Virus record (IMG/VR): IMGVR_UViG_3300023179_000009
Span: 248,001 to 312,000 of that record
Origin: a virus
Strand: one strand, 5' to 3'
Length of the DNA: 64,000 bases
Shown here: positions 32,197-40,883 of the stretch, one piece after another
How the letters are laid out: each line of letters starts with the position of its first letter
Numbering within the stretch: the stretch's first letter is position 1
Made by a program: the position numbers and the translations under genes
Notes under the pieces: model-generated
Database searches by the model: none
The model's input: only the letters and a program-made list of their open reading frames with translations
Told to the model about the DNA's origin: nothing

Positions 32197-33210
32197 ATGA
32201 GAAAATTAGCATCTATACAAATTGTTAATTCAATTAAGCCTATCCCTAATGCAGATGCTATTGAATGTGTCGGTGTTCTTGGTTGGGAGTGTGTTTCAAA
32301 AAAAGGTGAATTCAAAGTTGGTGATAAATGTGTTTATTTTGAAATCGACAGTTTGCTACCAGAAACAGAAACATTCGAGTTTTTAAGAAAAAATTGCTAT
32401 AGAAAAGATCTTAAAAAGTTTAGATTAAAAACCGCTAAATTGCGTGGTCAACTTAGCCAAGGTCTCGCCCTGCCTTTGAGTTTATTCCCCGATCTATACC
32501 ACCTAGAGGCGTGTGCGGATGTCACCGATCTGCTGAATGTAGAAAAATATGAGCCTCCGATTCCGGCTCAAATTTCGGGCGATGCAAAGTCTTTTAGTTG
32601 GCCTATTGCGAAAACAGATGAGGTCAGAGTTCAGACCGATGAGGGCTTGAACTTGTTGGGTGCCCTTCACGGCAAGCCTTATTATTTAAGCCTTAAATTG
32701 GACGGAACGAGTTGTTCGTTTATCATAGATCCGTCAAACAAAGAATTTCATGTTTGTGGAAGAAATTATAGTTATAAAAACAAACCAAATCATAGTTTTT
32801 GGACAATAAATGAACGATACCAAGTAGAAGAACGATTGCGTTCAATTGGTGAAAATTTAGCCTTGCAGGGAGAATGTGTTGGCCCAGGTATTCAACAAAA
32901 TAAACTTGGATTACCTAACATTGATTATTACATATTTAATGTAGTTGATACTTCTACTCGCAAAAGACTATCTCTTGAAGATTCTTTGAGTGTCGTAAAA
33001 GAACTCAAAATGAATTTTGTTCCAATATTGGAAAAAGGCGATTCATTCAAATACAATATGGAACAGTTGCTTGAAAAAGCAAAAGGAAAGTATCGTGAAC
33101 ATTTTGAAAATGCAAAGCAGCATCAAGAGCGTGAAGGAATAGTGATTCGAAGTTTGTGCGGATCAGTTAGTTTCAAAGCCATAAATAACGAATTTCTCCT
33201 ACAAGAATAA
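32197..33210 (+). CDS. RNA ligase with N-terminal OB domain (DraRnl/Rnl5-like)
   Basis: 337 residues from ATG 32197, directly after the mscL stop. The first 110 residues look like an OB fold (IPNADAIECVGVLGWECVSKKGE ... KVGDKCVYFEID). The ligase core has motif I SLKLDGTSCSF (Lys near 167), RNYSYKN as motif Ia, LQGECVGPG as motif III, REGIVIRS as motif IV and VSFKAIN as motif V. This order matches the Deinococcus RNA ligase family, which seals nicks in RNA. The next two genes follow after 1 and 2 bp. Confidence 0.85.
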   Translation: MRKLASIQIVNSIKPIPNADAIECVGVLGWECVSKKGEFKVGDKCVYFEIDSLLPETETFEFLRKNCYRKDLKKFRLKTAKLRGQLSQGLALPLSLFPDLYHLEACADVTDLLNVEKYEPPIPAQISGDAKSFSWPIAKTDEVRVQTDEGLNLLGALHGKPYYLSLKLDGTSCSFIIDPSNKEFHVCGRNYSYKNKPNHSFWTINERYQVEERLRSIGENLALQGECVGPGIQQNKLGLPNIDYYIFNVVDTSTRKRLSLEDSLSVVKELKMNFVPILEKGDSFKYNMEQLLEKAKGKYREHFENAKQHQEREGIVIRSLCGSVSFKAINNEFLLQE

Positions 33211-33211
33211 T

Positions 33212-33820
33212 ATGTCGATTACAGTTATCGGTGATGTTCACGGCCATTACGCACGATATCACAAAATCGTGCGTCAAAAAGATCGTCACCCACACACTGT
33301 TCAAATTGGCGATTTTGGTTTTGAGTATGAAACATTAAAAAATGTTGATGCCAATAATCATAAGGTTATTGGTGGAAATCATGACAATTATAATAAAATT
33401 ATTGATACTCCTCATTATTTGGGTGATTTTGGGAACGTTTCTTTAAACAATGTTAATTTTTTCTTTTTGCGTGGTGCTTTTTCTATTGATCAACAATATC
33501 GAGTAATCGGTAGAAGTTGGTGGCCTGAAGAAGAATTGAACAACGATAGTTTTAATGAGGCAATGAAGTTGTATGTTGAAAAAAAGCCAAAAATTGTTTT
33601 AACACACACTTGTCCAATTTCAATTGTGCCTCAGTTGTTGCCTGCTGGTAGTCACTTATTCCAAAGTAAAACAGAGATGTTCCTGGAATCAATGCTTAAT
33701 GCACATCAGCCAGAGTTATGGATATTTGGTCACTTTCATGTTTCTAGGACAATCAATCAAACTTTAAATGGAACTCAATTTGTTTGCCTAGATGAATTAG
33801 AAACTTACAAATTAGGTTAA
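33212..33820 (+). CDS. Calcineurin-like metallophosphoesterase
   Basis: 202 residues with the complete metal-site series: GDVHGHYARY, QIGDFGF, GGNHDNYNK, LTHTCP and GHFHVSR. Such enzymes hydrolyse phosphomonoesters or diesters. Packed 1 bp after an RNA ligase and 2 bp before an exonuclease, it may heal RNA or DNA ends before sealing; this is inference from context. Confidence 0.88.
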   Translation: MSITVIGDVHGHYARYHKIVRQKDRHPHTVQIGDFGFEYETLKNVDANNHKVIGGNHDNYNKIIDTPHYLGDFGNVSLNNVNFFFLRGAFSIDQQYRVIGRSWWPEEELNNDSFNEAMKLYVEKKPKIVLTHTCPISIVPQLLPAGSHLFQSKTEMFLESMLNAHQPELWIFGHFHVSRTINQTLNGTQFVCLDELETYKLG

Positions 33821-33822
33821 AA

Positions 33823-34332
33823 ATGTCTCTTATCATTGTTGATGTTGAAAGCGATGGACCTATTCCCTGTGAATATAGTATGATTTGTTTCGGTGCGGTA
33901 ATTTTTGACGAAAATCTAAATGAAACATTTTATGGACAAACAAAGCCTATTTCTAAAAACTATCAACCCGACACATTAAAAATAAGTGGATTTACTAGAG
34001 AACAACATGAAAATTTTGATAATCCATATGATGTAATGGTGAAGTTTAGTTATTGGATAAAAGAAAACAGTAGGGGTAAACCTATCTTTATAAGCGATAA
34101 TCCATGTTATGATTGGCAGTGGATAAACTATTATTTTCATTATTTTGTTGGAGAAAATCCTTTTGGATACTCTGGCAGAAGAATTGGCGATTTATTTTGT
34201 GGAATGAAAGGTGACGCTAGAGCATCTTGGAAACATTTGAGAAAAACAGTTCACGACCACAATCCAGTGAACGACGCTATAGGCAATGCCGAAGCATTGC
34301 TTGAGATGAAAAAAATGGGTCTAAAAATTTGA
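33823..34332 (+). CDS. DEDDh-type 3'-5' exonuclease
   Basis: 169 residues. IIVDVESDGPIP holds the first Asp/Glu pair, FISDNPCYDWQWIN the second Asp, and VHDHNPVNDAIGNAEALLEM the His-x4-Asp of the DEDDh exonuclease class. It would trim RNA or DNA 3' ends. It lies in the tight ligase-phosphoesterase-exonuclease cluster. Confidence 0.82.
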   Translation: MSLIIVDVESDGPIPCEYSMICFGAVIFDENLNETFYGQTKPISKNYQPDTLKISGFTREQHENFDNPYDVMVKFSYWIKENSRGKPIFISDNPCYDWQWINYYFHYFVGENPFGYSGRRIGDLFCGMKGDARASWKHLRKTVHDHNPVNDAIGNAEALLEMKKMGLKI

Positions 34333-34343
34333 CTGGAGAACAG

Positions 34344-34523
34344 ATGAGGCGTAGAATTTTTTTGAGTTCGGCAATTTTTGTTGGTTTGTTTAACACCCCA
34401 ATTTTTGCTGCCAGCAAAACTTACCGATACAAATGCCCCAAATGCAAATTAATTCAAGAGTATGGTTCAATCGGCACAAAAAAGTGTCCAAATGATGGAA
34501 GAACCATGATTAGGGTAAACTAA
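34344..34523 (+). CDS. Small exported zinc-ribbon protein
   Basis: 59 residues from ATG 34344 (GGAG 7 nt upstream). MRRRIFLSSAIFVGLFNTPIFA is a signal peptide with a twin-arginine-like head and an AxA-like cleavage site; the mature part has CPKCKLI and CPNDG, a zinc-ribbon pair. If the Tat route is used, it would be exported folded with its metal. Function unknown. Confidence 0.6.
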   Translation: MRRRIFLSSAIFVGLFNTPIFAASKTYRYKCPKCKLIQEYGSIGTKKCPNDGRTMIRVN

Positions 34524-34562
34524 AAAATCTAAAAATTTCTAGAAAAAATTTTGATTCTTGGC

Positions 34563-34590
34563 TAGACGATTTCGATGCGCTGTGTATACT
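34563..34590 (+). promoter_or_regulatory. Possible promoter of the NYN gene
   Basis: TATACT at 34585-34590 with TAGACG 16 bp upstream. The -35 is weak. It lies in a 152-bp gap before the GTG at 34676 and is otherwise the only promoter-like site there. Confidence 0.3.
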
Positions 34591-34675
34591 AAAGTTAGGA
34601 TGTTTTTAGTTTTAATTTCATTTTGATTATTCGAACGGAATAGAATTTATCAAATTTTAAATAAGGGTTAAAAAA

Positions 34676-35338
34676 GTGATCTCTGGTTCTTCGCAAAGAG
34701 TGAGTTCTTCTAATAGGCCGGTCAAGACGAATAGTTTTTCAACAATTTCAAACAGTGGGTTATATTCTAAAGTGAAAGAGTTAAATCAAAAAGAATATTA
34801 TAACGAATCCAGAAACGAAACCAACCAAGACACAGACATCAAGAAAAATAGAGTGGCAGTTTTTCTTGATGGATCAAATTTCTTTTATATGCAGAAGGAT
34901 GCCTTGAATTGGTTTATTGATCCAAAGAAACTTTTAAATTGGATAAATCAATTTGGGGATATCACCGATGCGAATTACTACACCACAGTTGACAATCAAA
35001 ATCAAGGTCAACTAAATTACATCAGGGCGCTTAATCACATGGGCTTTAGAGTTGATGCAAAGCCTATTGATTCTTATGAAGATTCTGATGAAGGGTTCGA
35101 TGGTAGTGTAGATTTAGATATGTTGATTGATATCTTGGTGCAAATGGAAAATTATGATATGGCTGTTATAATTTCCGGCGATGCTGATTTTGCGAGAATT
35201 GTTGAGGTTTTGCGTCAACGTGGCAAGAAGTATCTTGTTCTTAGTACGAAAGGCATGGTCTCTGGAGCCGTAAAGAGTGCTGCTGGCTTGCATTACAAAG
35301 ACATAGCGGAACTCAGAAGTAAAATTGAGAAGAATTAA
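34676..35338 (+). CDS. NYN-domain (LabA/PIN-like) nuclease
   Basis: 220 residues, GTG start with AAGGG upstream. A 60-residue Ser/Asn-rich leader is followed by an NYN domain: RVAVFLDGSNFFYM, then GSVDLDMLIDILV, and MAVIISGDADFARIVEVL with LVLSTKG. The four conserved aspartates of this PIN-like fold are present. Such proteins are likely metal-dependent RNases. It is the first of a three-gene group ended by the terminator at 35891. Confidence 0.85.
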   Translation: MISGSSQRVSSSNRPVKTNSFSTISNSGLYSKVKELNQKEYYNESRNETNQDTDIKKNRVAVFLDGSNFFYMQKDALNWFIDPKKLLNWINQFGDITDANYYTTVDNQNQGQLNYIRALNHMGFRVDAKPIDSYEDSDEGFDGSVDLDMLIDILVQMENYDMAVIISGDADFARIVEVLRQRGKKYLVLSTKGMVSGAVKSAAGLHYKDIAELRSKIEKN

Positions 35339-35350
35339 ATTGGGCGTCAG

Positions 35351-35626
35351 ATGAATAAGCACAAAATTATTTCGCAGGATGCGGAACTGGTCTCCATCAG
35401 TGTGGGGAAAGTTGACGGTAAACCTCGGTTGTTTTTAACTTTTAGGTTTGATAAAAATGATTTTTCTACTCAAACTATAAGTTTAAAATCGAGACAAGCG
35501 GTTCGTTTAAAAAACGATATTAATGATTTGGCAAATAAAAGTCCTTTATTTCAAAAGGTTCTAAGTAAAGCCAAAAATTACTATAGTTCTTTTGAACGAA
35601 TATTTTTTGATCGGCCCCCGGTATAA
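35351..35626 (+). CDS. Uncharacterised small protein
   Basis: 91 residues, no domain recognised. A beta-rich start (ELVSISVGKVDGKPRLFLTF) is followed by a basic helical end. It lies 12 bp after the NYN gene and is probably co-transcribed. Confidence 0.55.
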   Translation: MNKHKIISQDAELVSISVGKVDGKPRLFLTFRFDKNDFSTQTISLKSRQAVRLKNDINDLANKSPLFQKVLSKAKNYYSSFERIFFDRPPV

Positions 35627-35634
35627 AATTTGTT

Positions 35635-35865
35635 ATGAGAAAAACAGTTTCTAAATTAACAAGTAAAGAAATATCTTTTCTAATGAGGTTGTATAACGAA
35701 CAGTCTCTAGGAATTGATAAACTTCCTTACACCCCAGAGTTTGATAATATTGTTTTTCAATTCCATCAAGTTTTCGGAAATGAAAACGGACATAGAGAAT
35801 TGTGGCACACTCTTATCAATCTTAGAAAACAAAAAAAACTTTTGAGAAAAACTCGAAGTCGATGA
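35635..35865 (+). CDS. Uncharacterised small basic protein
   Basis: 76 residues, helical, with a Lys/Arg-rich C-terminus (LRKQKKLLRKTRSR) that could bind nucleic acid. No Shine-Dalgarno is evident. Last gene before copy 5 of the repeated element and a terminator. Confidence 0.55.
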   Translation: MRKTVSKLTSKEISFLMRLYNEQSLGIDKLPYTPEFDNIVFQFHQVFGNENGHRELWHTLINLRKQKKLLRKTRSR

Positions 35866-35869
35866 TGAT

Positions 35870-35882
35870 TGATACCAACTAG
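35870..35882 (+). promoter_or_regulatory. TGATACCAACTAG element, copy 5
   Basis: Exact consensus 4 nt after a stop. Here a terminator hairpin lies between it and the next gene (ATG 58 nt on), which is hard to fit with a simple promoter. Confidence 0.65.
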
Positions 35883-35890
35883 GACTTTGC

Positions 35891-35925
35891 AAAAAGGCAT
35901 GGATTTCCGTGCCTTTTTGTTTTTA
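35891..35925 (+). terminator. Rho-independent terminator
   Basis: AAAAAGGCA pairs with TGCCTTTTT (loop of 10 nt), followed by GTTTTTA. It ends the NYN gene group. Confidence 0.8.
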
Positions 35926-35940
35926 TAGAAAGGATTCACT

Positions 35941-36375
35941 ATGATTTTTGCAACCATTACAACCAAGGTCGATGTCCAAAAAAAAGACGTTCAAAATTTG
36001 CTTGTTGGTCTTTTTGAAAACAACTATTCGCCTTGGCTAAGAGAAATTAAATCAAAGAATTTTGCAGAAGGATACACGTTTACCGATTTTAGAGTAGGCG
36101 GGAAGATGCAAGATATGAAAGACTATTATCATTGGTCTCAAATCATACCCGTGACAGAAGGTTGTTCCTTAACCCTCTCTGTGGATGATCCCGATAGCGA
36201 CAAAGGTGGTGAAAAAGACGTTATTTTAGATTGCGAATCTATTTATCGTGGCTTACAAGTAATGGCTACAAAATATCGAGAACATTGGGAAAATTTTATT
36301 TACAAAGATGATGATGCAATTACGGCTGATGTTTTTGGACAATGCTGTGTTTACGGAGAGGTTTTTTACTCTTAA
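35941..36375 (+). CDS. Uncharacterised protein
   Basis: 144 residues, no recognised domain; acidic middle (DDPDSDKGGEKD). TATAGAAAGGATT precedes the ATG, a leader shared with genes at 51019, 51511 and 51734. The stop is 1 nt before copy 6 of the repeated element. Confidence 0.6.
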   Translation: MIFATITTKVDVQKKDVQNLLVGLFENNYSPWLREIKSKNFAEGYTFTDFRVGGKMQDMKDYYHWSQIIPVTEGCSLTLSVDDPDSDKGGEKDVILDCESIYRGLQVMATKYREHWENFIYKDDDAITADVFGQCCVYGEVFYS

Positions 36376-36376
36376 T

Positions 36377-36389
36377 CAATACCAACTAT
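36377..36389 (+). promoter_or_regulatory. TGATACCAACTAG element, copy 6 (CAATACCAACTAT)
   Basis: Three mismatches, but it keeps the ATACCAACTA core. It lies 1 nt after a stop and 22 nt before the helicase start. Confidence 0.5.
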
Positions 36390-36411
36390 GGATGGTGGAA
36401 AGGAACTAAAA

Positions 36412-38517
36412 ATGACCACCACAACCGATAATCCTATTTTTCGCACTATTCGTAATCGTTTTTCTAAAAATTGCTCTGTTTGTAGTATTATTGTTGAAGC
36501 AAATCAAGGTTATGCTTGCGAACACAAAACTGGTTGGGCTACTTATTGTGAGGCTCATGTCCCGGTGAAAATTGAGCCGGAACGTGCCGAAATTACCAAG
36601 GAAGGTCACGTTTATTTTCCTTACCACCCCGATGCTGTTTCGCTCGTTAAAAGTCTCTATTATTCATCATTTAATCGTGAAGGAAAGTTTTGGCGAGTTT
36701 CTATTGAACCCGAGCATATCAATCGTGTAATTCAAGTTGGTCGGCAGTTAGGGCTAAAAATTGCAGATGAGTTGCTTGAACTTGCCAGTGATGTAAAGCA
36801 GGAAGCCGAAGAAAAAGTAGAAACTAATTTTGATACGGTTGGCTTGTTTCCTTTTCAAGTTACCGGCGCTTCGTTTTTGGCAAACAGGTCTCGTTGCTTG
36901 CTTGGTGACGAGATGGGTACTGGCAAAACTGTACAAACTCTTGCGGCATTGCCCAAGGAGTTTGGCACTCTTGTTGTCTGTCCTGCCAGTTTAAAGTTCA
37001 ATTGGCGTGATGAAGCCGCCAAGTGGAGACCGGATCTATCTCCTGTTGTTTTGAATGGTCGTAAAAGTTTTCGTTTGCCTGAAGCGGGTGAAATTGTAAT
37101 TGTAAATTATGATATTCTTCCTCAAGACTTAAATGAAATTCAAAAGAAAAATTTTGTTCTTGTTTGCGACGAAGTTCATCTTTGTAAGAACTACAAAGCA
37201 AAGCGATCACGTGCTGTTAAAATTTTGTCTAATATAGCAAAAAAGACAATCGGACTCACCGGAACTCCGTTGATGAATCGTCCTTTTGATCTTTATGGTG
37301 TATTGTCTTCGCTTCATCTTGAAAATGAAGTCTTTGGTAATTGGGCAGGATTTCTTCGTGCTTTTAATGGATATAAAAATGAATGGGGTGGTTATACATT
37401 CGGTGCTGTTTCGCCGTTAGTACCCGAGTTGCTTCGCAGAGTTATGCTGCGTCGTCGCCGTGAAGAAGTTCTGCCCGATTTGCCTAAAAAATCATACTCC
37501 ACCATTACAGTCGATAGTGTTTCTAGGAGCCTTCAACGACAACTTGATGAAATTTATAATGAAGTTGAATTGTTGCTTGAAATGAAGGAACTTCCTCCTT
37601 TTGAAATGTTCGCTGAAATTCGTGCCGCTTTGGCGGAAAGCAGAGTGGAAGCGATGTTAGAGATGGTAGAAAACCATGAAGAAGAAGAAATTCCTCTCGT
37701 TGTTTTCTCTGCTCATAGGTTGCCTATTGATACTCTTGCGGAGCGTGAGGGTTGGGCAACGATTACTGGTTCTACAAAACCAGAAGATCGACAAGATATT
37801 GTTCGTAAGTTCCAATCTGGAGAACTCAAGGGAATTGGTTTAACAATTTCTGCCGGTGGAGTTGGCTTGACTTTAACCAGAGCATGGAAGGCTTTGTTTG
37901 TTGATTTAGATTGGACTCCAGCATTGAATGCTCAAGCAGAGGATCGCATTTGCCGAATCGGCCAGACCAAGCCGTGTGAAATTGTTCGCATGGTGTCTGA
38001 TCATGTTCTAGATCGTCACATTCATGCTTTGATTGCGGAAAAAATTGAATTGTTTAACAATGCTATCGACAAAGATATTGGCAATGTTTCTTTGAACATT
38101 AATCAAGGTGAGACTGATGAGCAATATAACGCTCGCATGGCCGCTTTGCAGGCTGCTGTTGATGCACGTGAGGCCGAAATGGCAGCAAAGCACGAACAAG
38201 AGCAAAAAATTATTGCAAAGAAAAAAGTCGATATGATTGTTGATCGTGAAATGAATCGTGTGACTAACGGTGGTAAGAAAAAGTTCAAGATGCCTGAGTT
38301 CACACCTGTTTTGGTTTGTTCGATTCACGACAATTTGGCGAAAATGTTGGGTGTTTGTGACGGTGCCAGAGAGCGTGACAATGTAGGTTTTAACAAACCG
38401 GATGCTATGCTTTCCCGTTGGCTTTACGCCGCTGGTCTTGAAGAACCTGAGACACTCCAGGCGGCATATCTGATGTTGCTGCGGTATCCTCGGCAGGTTC
38501 GGCTCAAACTCAAGTGA
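36412..38517 (+). CDS. SNF2-family helicase (SMARCAL1/HARP-like)
   Basis: 701 residues. An N-terminal zinc motif (CSVC...CEH) is followed by a HARP-like patch (FPYHPDAVSLVKSL ... KFWRVSIEP). The ATPase has Walker A GDEMGTGKT near 165, the DEVH box FVLVCDEVHLCKN near 252, LTGTPLMNRP, and the C-terminal ISAGGVGLTLT...RICRIGQTK motif VI. A charged Met/Ala-rich coiled coil and a short C-terminal domain follow. HARP-type enzymes anneal or remodel forked DNA. I start it at 36412 because GGAAAGG is 8 nt upstream; 36388 lies inside the repeated element. Confidence 0.9.
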   Translation: MTTTTDNPIFRTIRNRFSKNCSVCSIIVEANQGYACEHKTGWATYCEAHVPVKIEPERAEITKEGHVYFPYHPDAVSLVKSLYYSSFNREGKFWRVSIEPEHINRVIQVGRQLGLKIADELLELASDVKQEAEEKVETNFDTVGLFPFQVTGASFLANRSRCLLGDEMGTGKTVQTLAALPKEFGTLVVCPASLKFNWRDEAAKWRPDLSPVVLNGRKSFRLPEAGEIVIVNYDILPQDLNEIQKKNFVLVCDEVHLCKNYKAKRSRAVKILSNIAKKTIGLTGTPLMNRPFDLYGVLSSLHLENEVFGNWAGFLRAFNGYKNEWGGYTFGAVSPLVPELLRRVMLRRRREEVLPDLPKKSYSTITVDSVSRSLQRQLDEIYNEVELLLEMKELPPFEMFAEIRAALAESRVEAMLEMVENHEEEEIPLVVFSAHRLPIDTLAEREGWATITGSTKPEDRQDIVRKFQSGELKGIGLTISAGGVGLTLTRAWKALFVDLDWTPALNAQAEDRICRIGQTKPCEIVRMVSDHVLDRHIHALIAEKIELFNNAIDKDIGNVSLNINQGETDEQYNARMAALQAAVDAREAEMAAKHEQEQKIIAKKKVDMIVDREMNRVTNGGKKKFKMPEFTPVLVCSIHDNLAKMLGVCDGARERDNVGFNKPDAMLSRWLYAAGLEEPETLQAAYLMLLRYPRQVRLKLK

Positions 38518-38527
38518 TACCAACTAG
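38515..38527 (+). promoter_or_regulatory. TGATACCAACTAG element, copy 7
   Basis: Exact consensus; its TGA is the helicase stop codon. Next ATG 17 nt on. Confidence 0.7.
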
Positions 38528-38544
38528 GGTTCAAGGAGGATGTT

Positions 38545-39138
38545 ATGAAAATTACAGAGGAGACTGTGGAAAAAATCAACATTGATAAAGATTTTATTGA
38601 TGTTGATTTCAAACTTTCAATTGGACCCAAAGAAGGTTGGATCAAAATTGAAGGCGATATCAACGAATGTGATTATGGCTGTATTGGCAAATTAGAGTTA
38701 GTGCAATTTAATTTTTTTAAAGTTAATTATGCTTGGATTGATTTAATTGATGAAGTTAACGATGATACCCTAGCTACGCTAAAGCCAATTATAGATGCAA
38801 AAAATTGCGATTACTCAGGTGAGTTCTTGGACATTTTAGATGGAGAATATCCAAGTTCCGTTATTGAAATTCAAAGGTTATTTATTGATTTGGAATTTAG
38901 AGGTAATAACTTGTTGGGCGGAATTTTAAGAATTATTCAAACTCTAAACGACTCTCCAATAGTTCTAACTCCATGTCCTTTGCAACACGCAAACGGTGAA
39001 GATAATTTAAGGGTAATGGGAAGAAATAAAAAAGCCAAAAGATCCGATTTTAAAAACGATTTTCAAAAACTATGCAAACATTATGAGAAGCATGGTTTTA
39101 AGAGAATTAAAAAGTCTAAAACTTGGGTTTTGCCTTAA
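38545..39138 (+). CDS. Uncharacterised protein
   Basis: 197 residues. IDLEFRGNNLLGGILRIIQ near residue 115 is followed by a basic C-terminal tail (KHYEKHGFKRIKKSKTWVLP); the end resembles the last strand of GNAT-type acetyltransferases, but the acetyl-CoA loop is not convincing. CAAGGAGG precedes the ATG. Confidence 0.6.
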   Translation: MKITEETVEKINIDKDFIDVDFKLSIGPKEGWIKIEGDINECDYGCIGKLELVQFNFFKVNYAWIDLIDEVNDDTLATLKPIIDAKNCDYSGEFLDILDGEYPSSVIEIQRLFIDLEFRGNNLLGGILRIIQTLNDSPIVLTPCPLQHANGEDNLRVMGRNKKAKRSDFKNDFQKLCKHYEKHGFKRIKKSKTWVLP

Positions 39139-39159
39139 AATTGCAATTGAAAGAACATA

Positions 39160-40071
39160 ATGAAACTAGGTCTCTGCTGTATATCCTTGAACCTTCAAGA
39201 GCGTGATCCGCCTTTGAAGTTCCAGAAAATGACTTTTAAACGTTTTAGTTCTCTTCCAAGAGAAGAGGCTTTAGAAATTTTGGGCAGTCGTATTCTAAAC
39301 AACATGATTGTTACCAATGAAACAATTAAATATTGCTCAGAGAATAATTTGTGCTATCGAATGAGTTCAGATTTGTTTCCTTTAATTACTTATGATGCCG
39401 CAGAAGTTGAACTTACCGATTTGCCAAATCACGATGATATTCAAGATGCTTTTGATTCTATTGAAAATACAATTAAAGAAACCAGCGTAAGAATATCTGC
39501 GCATCCCTCAGAATTTAATGTTCTTGCAAGCAAAAACGAAACCGCCGTTAAAAAAACAATTGATGAACTTAACTTTTATTCATCTTTTATGGACAGAATT
39601 GGTTGCCCACCTAACCATGAAAGTCCGATGAATTTGCACATCAACAACAAAGATGGAAGTTATGAAGATGTTATCGCTAGGTTTATGGATAGTTTTTCTA
39701 AACTAGATACAAATTGTCAAAATAGACTTACTGTAGAACAAGACGATAAGACATCAGGGTGGAGTGCAAAAGAATTAGTCGAAGAGTTTTATTCACGTAC
39801 TAAAATTCCCATCACTTATGATTATTTACACGATAAGTGTAATCCTTCCTATGATAGCGAAGAACTTGCTATTCGTGCTTGTTATGATACTTGGGAAGAT
39901 TGCATCCCTCTTTTTCATTATAGTGAATCGGCTCCCGGCAATAATCCTAGAAAACACGCAGACTATGCTACTCAGGTATTCGACACTTATGGCTTAGATT
40001 TTTGTTTAGATTTTGAACTTAAAGAAAAATGTCGAGCAATCAGCAATTACAAGAAAGTTTATTTGGTTTAA
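39160..40071 (+). CDS. UV damage endonuclease UvdE-like (TIM barrel)
   Basis: 303 residues. The start MKLGLCCISLNLQ, the N-terminal TFKRFSSLPREEALEILGSR helix, RISAHPSEFNVLAS, NLHINNKDG, RLTVEQDDK, ITYDYLHDKCNP and FHYSESAPG follow the order of metal-binding strands in UvdE/UvsE. That enzyme nicks DNA 5' to UV photoproducts, starting excision repair. The family is normally about 300-400 residues, so this is full length. It is followed after 3 bp by a small gene. Confidence 0.9.
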   Translation: MKLGLCCISLNLQERDPPLKFQKMTFKRFSSLPREEALEILGSRILNNMIVTNETIKYCSENNLCYRMSSDLFPLITYDAAEVELTDLPNHDDIQDAFDSIENTIKETSVRISAHPSEFNVLASKNETAVKKTIDELNFYSSFMDRIGCPPNHESPMNLHINNKDGSYEDVIARFMDSFSKLDTNCQNRLTVEQDDKTSGWSAKELVEEFYSRTKIPITYDYLHDKCNPSYDSEELAIRACYDTWEDCIPLFHYSESAPGNNPRKHADYATQVFDTYGLDFCLDFELKEKCRAISNYKKVYLV

Positions 40072-40074
40072 AAT

Positions 40075-40425
40075 ATGAATACCCTTGATGGTGTTTACAT
40101 TTTGTTGCAAAAAGGCGTGCCTCTCCTTTGGAAACAAAAAGGACAAGATGGAGAAGAGGTTGCTGGTTTAGTGATTGCATTAAACCACTACGATGCAAAG
40201 AGGCTGAGTCAGCAATGGTCTGAAAAATATCAAATGAAGATTAGTCCGTACCTTGTCGGATCAGCCACAGAAAATTTTAATTTAAGCGTTACAGAATTTT
40301 ATGCTCACATTAAAGGCGAAGAACTTGATGTTGTTTTCGTTTTGCATTACGAAGAGGATCGTCCAAAGTTTTGGTTTGTACCTCCAGATCAACTCACTGA
40401 ATTTTTAAAGGGACAAAATGGATAA
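40075..40425 (+). CDS. Uncharacterised protein
   Basis: 116 residues, no recognised domain; aromatic-rich C-terminus (HYEEDRPKFWFVPPDQL). Overlaps the next gene by 8 bp; part of a run of small genes from 39160 to 42198 with almost no gaps. Confidence 0.55.
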   Translation: MNTLDGVYILLQKGVPLLWKQKGQDGEEVAGLVIALNHYDAKRLSQQWSEKYQMKISPYLVGSATENFNLSVTEFYAHIKGEELDVVFVLHYEEDRPKFWFVPPDQLTEFLKGQNG

Positions 40426-40882
40426 AGAAAACTTTGAAGAAGCAACAAAAAAATGCTTAGAGGAAGGTTTAATTAAAGTCCACTTTACTTTAAAAGATCA
40501 AAGCGGCCCAGTGGGAGAAAGTGTTTGGGCCACACCAATTGGTAAAAAATACGCAAAAATAAACAATATACCTTTCTTTGTAGATAATGTTAGCATCAAC
40601 GACATTGTTGAAATTAAAACCAACTCAGACAGTTACATCAAAGAATTTGTAAATTTAGTGAGTCGTGGAAGTCGAAAAAGTTTGGCATCATATCACATAG
40701 GTGAAAATCATGAAGAAACCGTAAGTAATTTTACGGATTTACGTGATTATATTGTCGCTCAAAATTGTATGATTGAAGGAGCGTCTCCGGGTTTTTGTGT
40801 TGTTGCTTTTCCTGTAGAGACAACAAAAGCAAAAGCAAAAAAGATTTTATCGAAAGCACCCCATATTAAGGATTTTAGTTGA
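40418..40882 (+). CDS. DUF4265-like protein
   Basis: 154 residues. The N-terminal half (VHFTLKDQSGPVGESVWATP, INNIPFFVDNVSINDIVEIK) fits the pattern of the small DUF4265 family as I recall it: an ES-WA motif followed by NIPFF and a DIV segment. Function unknown. Recognition is by memory of the pattern only. Confidence 0.6.
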   Translation: MDKENFEEATKKCLEEGLIKVHFTLKDQSGPVGESVWATPIGKKYAKINNIPFFVDNVSINDIVEIKTNSDSYIKEFVNLVSRGSRKSLASYHIGENHEETVSNFTDLRDYIVAQNCMIEGASPGFCVVAFPVETTKAKAKKILSKAPHIKDFS

Positions 40883-40883
40883 A

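Noticed and set aside
38545-39138. GNAT acetyltransferase call for this gene
   Set aside because: Only the final strand resembles GNAT; the R/Q-x-x-G-x-G/A acetyl-CoA loop is not convincing.
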